A DNA stretch of 59,830 nt from Legionella impletisoli (lineage in GTDB: Bacteria > Pseudomonadota > Gammaproteobacteria > Legionellales > Legionellaceae): contig NZ_CAAAIA010000013.1 of the NCBI RefSeq assembly GCF_900639875.1, positions 1-59,830 of the forward strand, read 5' to 3'. Both the position numbers and the translations under genes were made by a program. Of this stretch, positions 26,304-35,114 are shown in pieces. Position 1 is the stretch's first letter. Each line of letters opens with the position of its first letter. The notes under the pieces were generated by a model, which was not told the origin of the DNA, made no database searches, and worked only from the letters and a program-made list of their open reading frames with translations.

Positions 26304-26385
26304 CGTTACAGAAGAGTCCAGGTGCCAAGGGCCACGGTAAATCTATAAAATAAAAAAGTAACGTGCTGGGCTTTTCAGCCCAGCC
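26304..26385 (+). pseudogene. Minimal RAYT remnant with right-end REP
   Basis: Bases 26304-26335 copy the RAYT start region (CGTTACAGAAGAGTCCAGG ... GCCAC). After a short unrelated stretch, the right-end REP follows at 26366-26385 (GCTGGGCT, TTTC, AGCCCAGC) with the flank CTACGCTT. This is a still shorter deletion derivative than the one near 19.0 kb. Confidence 0.82.
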
Positions 26386-26421
26386 TACGCTTATTAGCCT
26401 ATGCTTGCTAAGAACGTAGGT

Positions 26422-28050
26422 TTATTTTGGGCTGAGTCCAGAATTAGGTTCTTCTTCAGATTCGAGCGCTTCATGTTGGATGTTAGCTAATTTTGCTTGT
26501 ATTGTTTTGCATGCTTGAACGTTGTGATCAACCCCTGCTTTATTCAATAGTTTTTCCTTACAGAAATCACTAAACTTATTCAGCATAATCCCAATAGATA
26601 ATATAATGCCCACTGGGCGATGTTCTTTTTTATCAATAATTGCTTTGGCCGTTGTTGAAAAATTTACATCATGCTTTTGTAGCTGATGAATGATGAACAG
26701 ATCCGTTTTTTCAGTAGCAGAAGCTGTCATTGAGATGGTTTGCACAAATTCGCTTGGTATTTTTTTCAGTAATAACGCAACCATATAAGGCTGATTTTCA
26801 CGTATAGCCAAGGTAAGGTATTGGACATTCCTAATGGGATCATCAAACCCTTCTTTTTCCAAGTGCTCCATTAGCAATTCCACGCTTTTTACATCCCCGC
26901 CTCGTATCGCTGCACAAATCGCATCCTCCATTGGTTGCTTTTCTAGGATGAAGGGCGATAGGAGATCCTCTGTGCCTAAATTGGTTTGACATAACTGGAT
27001 AGTTTTTTGTAAAACTTCAACATTTCCTCCTTCAGCGGCTTTGTTAATCAACCACGATTTGTTTAAATTCATTTTCGCAGCATTTTCAATAACCGTCCTA
27101 GAGAAGGAATGTTGTAATAACTCATCAAATGTTTCGCTACGTCCATGCTCGAGGGCCGCTACAAAAAGTCCATTAATTACGTTAGGTTCTTTAATATTCT
27201 CAAGCAAGACGCGTAAGGTATCTGGGTTATTGCTCATTACAGCTTCTGCAGCGGCTTGGTAATTATCATCTTTGGCACCAATGGAAAGAAGCTCAGATAT
27301 AGCAGCTGCATCATTTAAAATAGCGCTTCTTTGTAATGTATCGAACTTTTTTCCGTCTGTTTTGGCAACTTGGGTAATATTTTCATGTGTTAAGTAAGCA
27401 TGGTAAATTTCTTTCAGTTTAGGAAAGTCGCGAGCTGGGCTATCCGGATGACAAATCACGCTCACTTCCAGACCTAATGGGCCTCTATTGTATTCAAATA
27501 CATTTTTATGGAGCTCTTGAACCAACTGTTTTTCATTTGCAAAGGTTTTAAATCCTGAAGAATAATTAGGGTCATATACAATATACTGCCCTTCTTTTTT
27601 TGCTACCGCCACGGTGTGATTGATGCTTGCCACGCGCATCACTTCATTCTCACGCAAGGATAATGATGTGAAGATGTTTGCCCAATTATCATCACTTGTA
27701 ACCAATGCTAAATCAAAGGAAGATTTTAAAGACTTATTATCTATGGCCAACGCTTTAATTGCATTTGATTGATTTAATTTTTTGTCATATTTCTCGGGTA
27801 TAAAGCTTAAAATGACTTCATTAACAAAATGATTGACCTGTATTTCCATTTCTGAACTTATCTCTTTTCCTGCGATATACCCTAACATGTCAAAAAATTC
27901 TTTTTCTTTATTCTCTAAAACATATTTTACATAAACCATTGCGAGACCATTGCAAATGCCTTCTTTATTCATACGCAAAGGTAGGTTATGCCATTCCAGA
28001 TAACGGTTTAGGTTGTCTATTACTTGTCCTTGCCCCAGATTAATGCTCAT
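26422..28050 (-). CDS. Papain-like cysteine protease/ankyrin protein, candidate effector
   Basis: Counting from the ATG at 28050 (542 residues; a TTG two codons earlier is less likely), the N-terminal 200 residues hold a papain/YopT-like arrangement: C33 in GICNGLAMVYVKYV, H145 in INHTVAVAK and D160 in YIVYDPNYSSGF. Degenerate ankyrin repeats fill about 225-450 (AAAISELLSIGAK, PDTLRVLLEN, GGDVKSVELLMEHL). The C-terminus is Glu-rich (ALESEEEPNSGLSPK), like Dot/Icm E-block signals. I infer a translocated host-acting protease; substrate unknown. Confidence 0.75.
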   Translation of the reverse strand: MSINLGQGQVIDNLNRYLEWHNLPLRMNKEGICNGLAMVYVKYVLENKEKEFFDMLGYIAGKEISSEMEIQVNHFVNEVILSFIPEKYDKKLNQSNAIKALAIDNKSLKSSFDLALVTSDDNWANIFTSLSLRENEVMRVASINHTVAVAKKEGQYIVYDPNYSSGFKTFANEKQLVQELHKNVFEYNRGPLGLEVSVICHPDSPARDFPKLKEIYHAYLTHENITQVAKTDGKKFDTLQRSAILNDAAAISELLSIGAKDDNYQAAAEAVMSNNPDTLRVLLENIKEPNVINGLFVAALEHGRSETFDELLQHSFSRTVIENAAKMNLNKSWLINKAAEGGNVEVLQKTIQLCQTNLGTEDLLSPFILEKQPMEDAICAAIRGGDVKSVELLMEHLEKEGFDDPIRNVQYLTLAIRENQPYMVALLLKKIPSEFVQTISMTASATEKTDLFIIHQLQKHDVNFSTTAKAIIDKKEHRPVGIILSIGIMLNKFSDFCKEKLLNKAGVDHNVQACKTIQAKLANIQHEALESEEEPNSGLSPK

Positions 28051-28194
28051 TTTCAATGCAAACGGTTTGATAAAGAATAAAAATAGCTATATGACAATTA
28101 TACCCGATCGGCACATAAAATGCACACATTGAAACCATTCTACTCTAACAGAACCCAGGAACGGGACTTTTTGCGTAGATACGAGGTAATGTTG

Positions 28195-29325
28195 TTAAAC
28201 TGGCATTAGCGGATGGATAGGTGTGTTGTGTTCTTCGTGAGCTGAAGAAATATTAAATGGAATAAACCAGCGCGCAATAATCTCTTGATTAAATTGATGA
28301 AATAAAGCCCATTGTGTAATTAGATTTCTGTCAAATTCAGAATTTGGTGAGTGGACTCCTGGATTTAATTGATCTTTTAATAAAGACAAAGAAGCCGAAT
28401 TATGTAAGTAAAATTCGGGATCTATGTAGAGCATTGGCGTAGGATCTTTTAAAACAAAATTTATCGGTAATTTCTTGTTTAATACCTCTTCTGGCCTGAA
28501 ATTAGGCCCAAACTCATCCAGAACGCCCATATTCGCCAAAAACTTGTCTTCAAACCAATCTGAGGGAAATCGGCTCAATAAATTCTCTACTCCTGTTGCA
28601 GTTATAACCAAGTCAGCATTTAAAAGGGCGGTTCTTAACTGGCTTTTATTGTTCGGGTCAACCGCGTTTAAACCTAACTGTCGCGCAGCCTCTCTTTGAT
28701 TCAGAGAAATGTCGACAATCGTAACGTTGGAATTGCTTTGCTTACCAAAGTAAGCAATACCCCTTCCAATTTTTCCAAAACCAAAAATGAGCCAATTTTT
28801 TTGCGCCTGCGAAAAGCCCGTTAGTTGTTCTAACGCTTGACTAACTCCTTTTGCACAACCAAACACGGTTTCCAATTGTTTGGTAAGCGTGCGATCAATG
28901 CTGATTACAGGAAAAGACAACGATTGTTTTCGATAATAGTCATCACCTGATCCTGTTAATTCAATCGAACCTATTGTAGGAGCGCCTAAACATTTATATA
29001 ACTCTGCGCCGCAATCAAAATAAATATCAAACGGTTCACCAGAAAGGGATCTCAAGTTCGTAACGTAACGAACACCAGCATCGTTTAGAGCTGAAACTGC
29101 TTCATCATGCGCTTCTAAAAAAGATGGGTTCGTGACTGTCACATCTGCACCCGCTTCAATTAAACAAGCAATTTTAAGCAAGGTATTGGTAACAACAGGA
29201 ACATGGTGAAGAACTTTTATACCTTCTAAAGGACGTTCTTGTCTCCATTGACTTAATAGCATGTGCATAAAGGGAGCGTCGTTCGAAGAGTATCGTTCAA
29301 AATATAATTGTAATGAGGGGTGCAT
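28195..29325 (-). CDS. S-adenosylhomocysteine hydrolase-like protein
   Basis: A 376-residue protein of the adenosylhomocysteinase fold. The NAD-binding motif GFGKIGRG is at 182-189, after a conserved VFGCAKG. D104 (FDCGAEL), E122 and K149 (LTK) line up with the catalytic D/E/K of SahH, but the second acidic residue four after K is not clearly kept, and the substrate half is short (family about 430-470). It may be a diverged SahH or a dehydrogenase using the fold. It lies among effector-like genes, and its role in methyl-cycle recycling is uncertain. Confidence 0.78.
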   Translation of the reverse strand: MHPSLQLYFERYSSNDAPFMHMLLSQWRQERPLEGIKVLHHVPVVTNTLLKIACLIEAGADVTVTNPSFLEAHDEAVSALNDAGVRYVTNLRSLSGEPFDIYFDCGAELYKCLGAPTIGSIELTGSGDDYYRKQSLSFPVISIDRTLTKQLETVFGCAKGVSQALEQLTGFSQAQKNWLIFGFGKIGRGIAYFGKQSNSNVTIVDISLNQREAARQLGLNAVDPNNKSQLRTALLNADLVITATGVENLLSRFPSDWFEDKFLANMGVLDEFGPNFRPEEVLNKKLPINFVLKDPTPMLYIDPEFYLHNSASLSLLKDQLNPGVHSPNSEFDRNLITQWALFHQFNQEIIARWFIPFNISSAHEEHNTPIHPLMPV

Positions 29326-29451
29326 ATGAACTCAAAAATAAAAAAATTATAAATCCTTTCACATTGGTGCCAATTGATTTTACACAAAACGCATTTTTTA
29401 GGCAAAAGATAAGCATAAACGCGCTTTTTTTAAGAAAGTAATTCTTCAGAC

Positions 29452-29484
29452 CTTAATGATCCCTTAATATTCGCTCAGTATAAT
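29452..29484 (+). promoter_or_regulatory. PmrA-type tandem box and -10 element
   Basis: CTTAATGAT (29452-29460), two bases, then CTTAATATT (29463-29471): this fits the known Legionella/Coxiella PmrA consensus cTTAATatT-N2-cTTAATatT. A TATAAT -10 follows at 29479-29484. The gene start is 36 bases further on. In those genera PmrA activates many Dot/Icm effector genes. Confidence 0.75.
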
Positions 29485-29519
29485 TTGTCATCATTTTTTT
29501 TGCATCACGTAGGTGAATC

Positions 29520-30680
29520 ATGCCTTTTTTTGTAGATATTAAGCGCTATATGCCCAGTAGACTAACACCTAATACAGCGCTTTACACACGCGCTTCCTTT
29601 GGTGCCATGGCAGCCTACGCTGCCACGGTTAACCCCATTATGGGCGCTTTGGTTTTGTTAGGGCATGGCGCATGGGAATGCGCGAGCTTGTTATTGCAGT
29701 CTGGCATTGATGCACAACAACAACGAATCGAACGTTATAACGAAGCGTTTTTAAAATTATCTGCTCGGGCTAAAACGCTGGGTTCTGAATGCTCACAAGA
29801 AGAAATAGAAAAAGCTAAAAATATATTTTTTGTACATAACCTTATTGAAGAAATTTGTTATCAAGCTTTGGCCGATATTGTGGTTCAATTAGGGATTTGC
29901 AAAGATGAAATTACCGAAGAGCAATCTAACTTAATCCTCGCCCATGTAAAAGAAGCAGCACATATAGAATTGCGCAAAGAAGGAGGGTACTCCAAAAAAG
30001 GAAGGGAGATGATTACGGCGGAACAATTTAACGGGGTAATTCGGAATATCACTACGATTATTCATGATCGTGATGGACGATTGACCGATGCGCGATACTC
30101 CACACTTACAGACTTATGTATCGCACTAGATGATCATAATACTTACGTTAAAAGTGTGTTATTTCGTTCTTGGTTGCGCTGTGAGGCCTTATCAGCGAAT
30201 ACTCATCTTGCCATGATTAAAGATATCGTTCATTTTAATTCACAAATCTCTCAGCAAGTGGGTTTTAATTTTGAACGTAAATTAGCAGAGCGCAAACAAT
30301 ATTATAGTATCCATCACCATAACATTCGCGAAGTAGTATGTCCCAAAACCGGGGAAAAATCTGCTTTACGATTTGTTCATGTCACGGAAGTTAGAGCGCA
30401 ATTTCAGCCATATGTTGCAGAACTTAAACGATTTGCCCCTGATAGACCTTTTCAAGCCTGTTTAATTGAAGCTTGCGGATTCTCACAGGAACAAATAGCA
30501 ACGCTTAGTTCAGCACGTAAAGTTTCATGCCCAGCACGCTTTGGTTTTGCATCCTCTTCAAAAACAATATCTCAACCGCCTTTAATATTATGTGAGAGTC
30601 TCACTGTGGGTGAATTCTTAAGCCGCTATTTTCCAGAACATGACCAAACGAATGCAAGCGTGATGAGTCTAGCAAACTAA
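29520..30680 (+). CDS. Unknown protein under a PmrA-type box, candidate effector
   Basis: I recognise no family in this 386-residue protein. It has a weakly hydrophobic stretch near residues 26-60 (Ala/Gly-rich, AAYAATVNPIMGALVLLGHG), a mostly helical middle, and a motif-like SIHHHNIREVVCPKTGEKSAL around 255-280, where His and Cys could bind metal. No signal peptide is seen. AGGTGA precedes the ATG. The upstream PmrA-type box is the best clue that this is a regulated secreted substrate. Confidence 0.8.
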   Translation: MPFFVDIKRYMPSRLTPNTALYTRASFGAMAAYAATVNPIMGALVLLGHGAWECASLLLQSGIDAQQQRIERYNEAFLKLSARAKTLGSECSQEEIEKAKNIFFVHNLIEEICYQALADIVVQLGICKDEITEEQSNLILAHVKEAAHIELRKEGGYSKKGREMITAEQFNGVIRNITTIIHDRDGRLTDARYSTLTDLCIALDDHNTYVKSVLFRSWLRCEALSANTHLAMIKDIVHFNSQISQQVGFNFERKLAERKQYYSIHHHNIREVVCPKTGEKSALRFVHVTEVRAQFQPYVAELKRFAPDRPFQACLIEACGFSQEQIATLSSARKVSCPARFGFASSSKTISQPPLILCESLTVGEFLSRYFPEHDQTNASVMSLAN

Positions 30681-30923
30681 AAGAAATAAGTAGTGATAGC
30701 AGCCTGTAATAACCTCATTTTTTCGTAATTTGCAACGCTTTTTACGGGCTAAAAATCACATACTTAAAAGGCTCTTTACCCATTTAAAAAATTTTTATAC
30801 TAAACTATTAATCATATCTCGATTATTAAATTGATGCCTTGCGTGCATGCAATTGCATTAGATCTTGATGTACTATTGAGAGAAACAGCCGATCATTTGC
30901 AAATTTTGGTATAAAAATTAATT

Positions 30924-32045
30924 ATGAAATTATTTCAATATCTATCTACGTTTTTTAGTTCTAAACCTAAAGAGAGAGGGCAATCTCAACCGAAACAAAG
31001 AGAGCGCCTTGGTGCTTCTAATGTAGATTACTATCGAGCTAAAAAATCGGTTCATTTTCCTTTTGATTTTGATCGTTGGTATCCTCGATTAAAAGAGTAT
31101 ACCTTTCCTAGCACGATTCTTCCGATTACTCCCCAAACAGCCCGTGCTATGGTGCATTTTTATCAGCAAAAATTTCTTGATAGAGAAGAACTTACCTTGG
31201 AAGATATTGAGCAATTACAAGAACTTGAAAGAATCCTACTCCATGCCATGGAAGTATATGAATCGGGGGTATTTCCAAGGATGTCAAACCGATCACCGAA
31301 AGATGGCCTTCCACTTTTAGAAGATTCAGAAACTCTGTTATCCAAGTACAAAACCGCCCTTGAATCGAGTGATGATCCAAATGAGAAGCTGATTAAACTC
31401 TCTGAATTGCAAATGAAATCGCTTCATTGTCAAACACCTCAACAAGTCATGAATCTTCTTTTAACAAGTGAGCGGATTTATACCGATTTAATACTGGCTT
31501 TGGCTTGTTTACGAGACAACCCCGATGATGAATGGTCAACTAGCATCATTCTTAGGGAATGGCAGCCAACATTACGAGAGCAAAATGAATTTCGATTATT
31601 TGTTTATCAAGGGAAAGTAACCGCCATCTCACAATATAACCATACTTGTCTCTATCCATCGCTGACCGCGAATGAACATAACCAAGAGGTGCTTAACGCA
31701 CTTAATGATCGCCTTACAGAATTTGCAAAAAAAGCTCACCCAGAAATTGGCATGAAGGATTATATTTTGGACTTAGCCGTCGTAGACGATCAAATTCGAA
31801 TTGTGGAATTAAATCCTTTTGCCGAAAGTACTGGAGGTTGCTTATTTTCTTGGAGAGCCGATCATGACCTACTCCATGGTAACCTAGAATCTCTGCGACC
31901 ATGCTTACGGGTTCGAATGGAGAAAAGGCCTGATATTAAGGACTTAGTTGAAGTAGTAGTGGAGGAACAAGAAACGGTTGAATCACACAACAATTCTCCC
32001 TACTATGAATTGCTGCATGAAAAAACCGCAGCTAGACCTGGTTAA
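30924..32045 (+). CDS. CDC123-like (D123) ATP-grasp protein
   Basis: The 373-residue product follows the eukaryotic CDC123 pattern: FPFDFDRWYPRLKEYTFPST (about 47-66), a GVFPRMSNRSPKDG motif near 114-127, REWQPTLREQNEFRLFVYQG about 212-231, ISQYNHTCLYPSL, and DYILDLAVVDDQIRIVELNP followed by GGCLFSW. These correspond to the ATP-grasp nucleotide and metal sites. In eukaryotes CDC123 assembles eIF2. A copy in a bacterium with a Glu-rich C-terminus (VVVEEQETVES) suggests a host-directed protein. The 3' end overlaps a convergent gene by 14 bases. Confidence 0.85.
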   Translation: MKLFQYLSTFFSSKPKERGQSQPKQRERLGASNVDYYRAKKSVHFPFDFDRWYPRLKEYTFPSTILPITPQTARAMVHFYQQKFLDREELTLEDIEQLQELERILLHAMEVYESGVFPRMSNRSPKDGLPLLEDSETLLSKYKTALESSDDPNEKLIKLSELQMKSLHCQTPQQVMNLLLTSERIYTDLILALACLRDNPDDEWSTSIILREWQPTLREQNEFRLFVYQGKVTAISQYNHTCLYPSLTANEHNQEVLNALNDRLTEFAKKAHPEIGMKDYILDLAVVDDQIRIVELNPFAESTGGCLFSWRADHDLLHGNLESLRPCLRVRMEKRPDIKDLVEVVVEEQETVESHNNSPYYELLHEKTAARPG

Positions 32046-32397
32046 ATACCGCATTCGATAAAAGAGAAAAAGCAGGGTGGAAATGAATTGCTGTGATATC
32101 TTTCGGCGAGAACTCATGACTTTTCAAATCAACCTTAGCCATAAATTGTGGGTACGGTAAGGGAAGATTCACTTCATAAATGCACCATCTCGCACCTTGT
32201 TTATTTAAAAAAGTTTGCGCGGCTTTAAAATCAGTAAACACTTTTTTTTCAATTGAATTCGTTAAATCCCTACTGGCGGCATCAAAAAATTCATTCGTTT
32301 CATACTGTGCAGGATCATCTGAAATAATGGCCAAGGGAGTGCAAATGTAAATTGTCATGCTATTTTTATTACTCGTTGAATGTGTGATCTTTGCCAT
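32032..32397 (-). CDS. Hypothetical protein convergent with the CDC123-like gene
   Basis: A 121-residue protein from the ATG at 32397, which has AAGGT six bases upstream; an earlier GTG adds 14 residues without support. It contains MTIYICTPLAIISDD and RWCIYEVNLPLPYPQFM. The pattern of a beta-strand core with an Asp/Phe-rich helix (ETNEFFDAASRDL) resembles small host-interaction proteins in Legionellales, but no family can be stated. It lies next to the metalloprotease gene on the same strand and may share its transcript. Confidence 0.6.
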   Translation of the reverse strand: MAKITHSTSNKNSMTIYICTPLAIISDDPAQYETNEFFDAASRDLTNSIEKKVFTDFKAAQTFLNKQGARWCIYEVNLPLPYPQFMAKVDLKSHEFSPKDITAIHFHPAFSLLSNAVFNQV

Positions 32398-32435
32398 AGT
32401 ATACCTTACTATTTGTAAAAAATTAAGCCAATATG

Positions 32436-33806
32436 TCACGATGGTCGCGGCATGGTCTTTGTATTTTGGTTTTCTTCCACTTCATCTATTTTAGCGTCTT
32501 GTTCGGTTTTTACCGCTTTATAAGTCTCTTTAAAGCGTTCGAAACTTGTAGCGACTTCGCTTGTTATGGGCTTTGGTTCATGCTGAGCTGTGATTTCTTG
32601 AAGGGTTTTGGTTGAGTCTCTTTCCGCAGCGGAAAAAAGAAGATCCGTACCAATGCCGCCATGACTTATTCTTGGTTTAGTGCCATATTCAACCGCAAAT
32701 GCCGCTTCACTGATTTCACCCGCCTGGATAGTTTGAAACTCTTCATAAGTTCCCCAAAGTTTTCTTTCGCTTCTTTCCATCGGAACATAACGCATGTTGG
32801 TTCCTTGTGCATTATGTTGTACATGAATGAGTTCATGAATCAGCTCCAATTGAAATGGTATGTAGGATGGTTGGCCACTACCAAAACTCAAGCTGCCTTT
32901 CATCAGTTCCTTGATGTAGTGTTCGCTCGTTCCTTCTTGGCTAAGATGAGCGCTAATCGTTTCTCGATTGTCTAGCGCTTCTTCAGGTAATTGTATCGGG
33001 ACAGAAAGTATTGAACTTGTTCCAGAATTGGGATTAACTCCTGAACTAATACGTTCATTTAAAGGTCTTGCAAGAAGCTCATCTTTTGAGGGTGTCATTT
33101 CAGCAAATGCATTTAGCCCCCCAGCATCTACTTGCATGCACTGGCCTTCAGAAGCCGTTAAAGATACGCCAAGTTTTAACTGAGCGTGGCTCGTTAGATT
33201 GGTACTGAGAGAATGGATTAAAGCACGGCCTTTTTCCTGGTTTGATTCACTGACTAAAGCCGTCAATACCAATCCTTTACTCGTATTTAATATAGCGGTG
33301 GTATTAGACACCGCTGAAGGATTACTACCAAAATTTGCTTCAAGCGACTCCGTATTAATATGAATATTCGATTCGATCGCTCTTAATTCACGCCACAGCA
33401 AATTTTCCGGATCTAGATCATATGCAGTATTAATCACAGGTTCTACATATTGAGCAAGCTGCAAATTTAAATCAATATTGATTTGATTAATCTCATGTAG
33501 TGTATCTAATTTACCCGCGGATGATTTAAGCCTTAGGTTTGGGTCTAATTGTTCAAGGACTGTATTCGTTAATTTTGAAAGTTGTTTTTGTAAGTCTGCA
33601 CCGGCCATAAATAGACTTGCAGAATCGTGAGCATTGATAATGCGCTTACGATATTCGGTTGTGATTGCTCTTAATTGCTTATTCCATCGTGGGGTGTTAT
33701 GACTTCTTAAGTGTACAGGAAACTTAATAGCGTCTAATCTGGCTAATTGTTCAACCAAAGCATCACGTAAATTTAATTGAACTTGGAGGTATTCTGGATT
33801 AACCAT
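32436..33806 (-). CDS. NleD/M91-like zinc metalloprotease, candidate effector
   Basis: The 456-residue protein has the zinc motif H324-E-L-I-H328 in LELIHELIHVQHNAQGTNMRY, and E355/E356 in WGTYEEFQTI would be the third ligand region. The HELIH...G...EEF layout matches peptidase family M91, whose type protein NleD cuts host MAP kinases. The N-terminal 270 residues are helical without a known domain. The C-terminus is charged (DEVEENQNTKTMPRPS). AGGAG lies upstream of the ATG. An injected protease is inferred from the motif and neighbourhood. Confidence 0.8.
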   Translation of the reverse strand: MVNPEYLQVQLNLRDALVEQLARLDAIKFPVHLRSHNTPRWNKQLRAITTEYRKRIINAHDSASLFMAGADLQKQLSKLTNTVLEQLDPNLRLKSSAGKLDTLHEINQINIDLNLQLAQYVEPVINTAYDLDPENLLWRELRAIESNIHINTESLEANFGSNPSAVSNTTAILNTSKGLVLTALVSESNQEKGRALIHSLSTNLTSHAQLKLGVSLTASEGQCMQVDAGGLNAFAEMTPSKDELLARPLNERISSGVNPNSGTSSILSVPIQLPEEALDNRETISAHLSQEGTSEHYIKELMKGSLSFGSGQPSYIPFQLELIHELIHVQHNAQGTNMRYVPMERSERKLWGTYEEFQTIQAGEISEAAFAVEYGTKPRISHGGIGTDLLFSAAERDSTKTLQEITAQHEPKPITSEVATSFERFKETYKAVKTEQDAKIDEVEENQNTKTMPRPS

Positions 33807-33913
33807 TAATTAATTTTCTCCTATAGCCGCTATAAGGCATGAATTTTGATACGATCTAATTAAAGTATAGGTGGTTTTTTTTACAAAACTCAAAAATAAG
33901 TGTAGTTAACGTC

Positions 33914-34966
33914 ATGCACAATCAGGATGAAGCTTTGTACTCATGGGCGGTAATTGGAGCCGGACCCGCTGGTATCGTTGCCGTGGGTAAATTATTGGAT
34001 TTTGGAATCAAACCAGAGCATATACTTTGGATTGACCCTAAGTTTAACGTTGGGGATTTTGGAGAAAAATGGAATAATGTTCCCAGCAACACAGAAGTCA
34101 ATCGGTTTACTTATTTTTTGAAGGGCGTGAACGCTTTTGCTTATGAAAAAGCGTCGATTAGATTTGAATTAAATGACTTAGATCCTGAAAAAACCTGCCC
34201 GTTAAATGCCGTAGTAGAACCTTTACAGTGGGTGACTGAGCAACTGCGACAACGGGTGCACACTAAAAAACGATGGATTGAGTCCATTCAGTTACGCAAT
34301 AGAAACTGGTCTCTTTATTCTCAAGATACTCAATTTGTAACAAAGAACGTTATTCTAGCCCTTGGTGCAGAACCCTTAACGCTGACTCATCCAACAAGGG
34401 AGGTCATTCCTTTTAATATCGCTATTGATAAGCAAAAGCTAAGCCAACATATCGATTTAAAAGAAACCATTGGGGTGTTTGGTTCTTCTCACTCCGCGAT
34501 CTTAATTATACGTTACTTAGTCGAACTGGGCGTTAAAAACATTATTAATTTTTATCGTACGCCTTGTCGCTACGCCGTGAATTTGGGTGACTGGATCTTA
34601 TTTGATGACACAGGATTAAAAGGGACTACAGGAAGCTGGGCACGAGAAAATATTGATGGTACTTTGCCCCCAAATTTGACACGTTATTATTCTAGCTCCC
34701 AACACATCGCTCAGTTCTTGCCAGAGTGCGATAAAGTAATTTATGCGGTCGGATTTCAAAAACGTGCCATGCGCATTCATGATTATGAAGGTTTAGATTA
34801 TAACCCCCATAACGGAATTATTGCCCCAGGATTGTTTGGGTTAGGTATTGCTTATCCCGAAGCTCATTATGATAAGTTTGGCACCTTAGAGTATCGAGTT
34901 GGGCTATTTAAATTTATAGATTATTTAAATCGAATTATGCCTTTATGGCTTAACTATCCCGCCTAG
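33914..34966 (+). CDS. FAD-dependent pyridine-nucleotide oxidoreductase
   Basis: The 350-residue protein has two Rossmann motifs: GAGPAG at 15-20 for FAD, and GVFGSSHSAI about residues 192-201 for NAD(P)H. This is the layout of flavin monooxygenases and ornithine-hydroxylase-like enzymes. ALGAEPL and YAVGFQKR mark the second FAD-contact regions. It would act in the cytoplasm; the substrate is unknown. It is divergent from the M91-like gene. A short GCCCC/GGGGC hairpin follows at 35007-35021. Confidence 0.8.
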   Translation: MHNQDEALYSWAVIGAGPAGIVAVGKLLDFGIKPEHILWIDPKFNVGDFGEKWNNVPSNTEVNRFTYFLKGVNAFAYEKASIRFELNDLDPEKTCPLNAVVEPLQWVTEQLRQRVHTKKRWIESIQLRNRNWSLYSQDTQFVTKNVILALGAEPLTLTHPTREVIPFNIAIDKQKLSQHIDLKETIGVFGSSHSAILIIRYLVELGVKNIINFYRTPCRYAVNLGDWILFDDTGLKGTTGSWARENIDGTLPPNLTRYYSSSQHIAQFLPECDKVIYAVGFQKRAMRIHDYEGLDYNPHNGIIAPGLFGLGIAYPEAHYDKFGTLEYRVGLFKFIDYLNRIMPLWLNYPA

Positions 34967-35006
34967 AATCATACCGTTTAGGTTCTCGCCTAGGAATTTG
35001 AATTGA

Positions 35007-35021
35007 GCCCCTTTTTGGGGC
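35007..35021 (+). terminator. Possible terminator after the FAD oxidoreductase
   Basis: GCCCC and GGGGC close a T5 loop 41 bases after the stop. A purine-rich stretch instead of a T-run follows, so the call is weak. Confidence 0.3.
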
Positions 35022-35114
35022 GATGAAAAAAAGTGTGGTCGCCATATGGGATTTGAAGCGTACCAGTTTTTGATACACAATTAAATTTCATATTCTAATG
35101 TGAGTCATAGGGCT

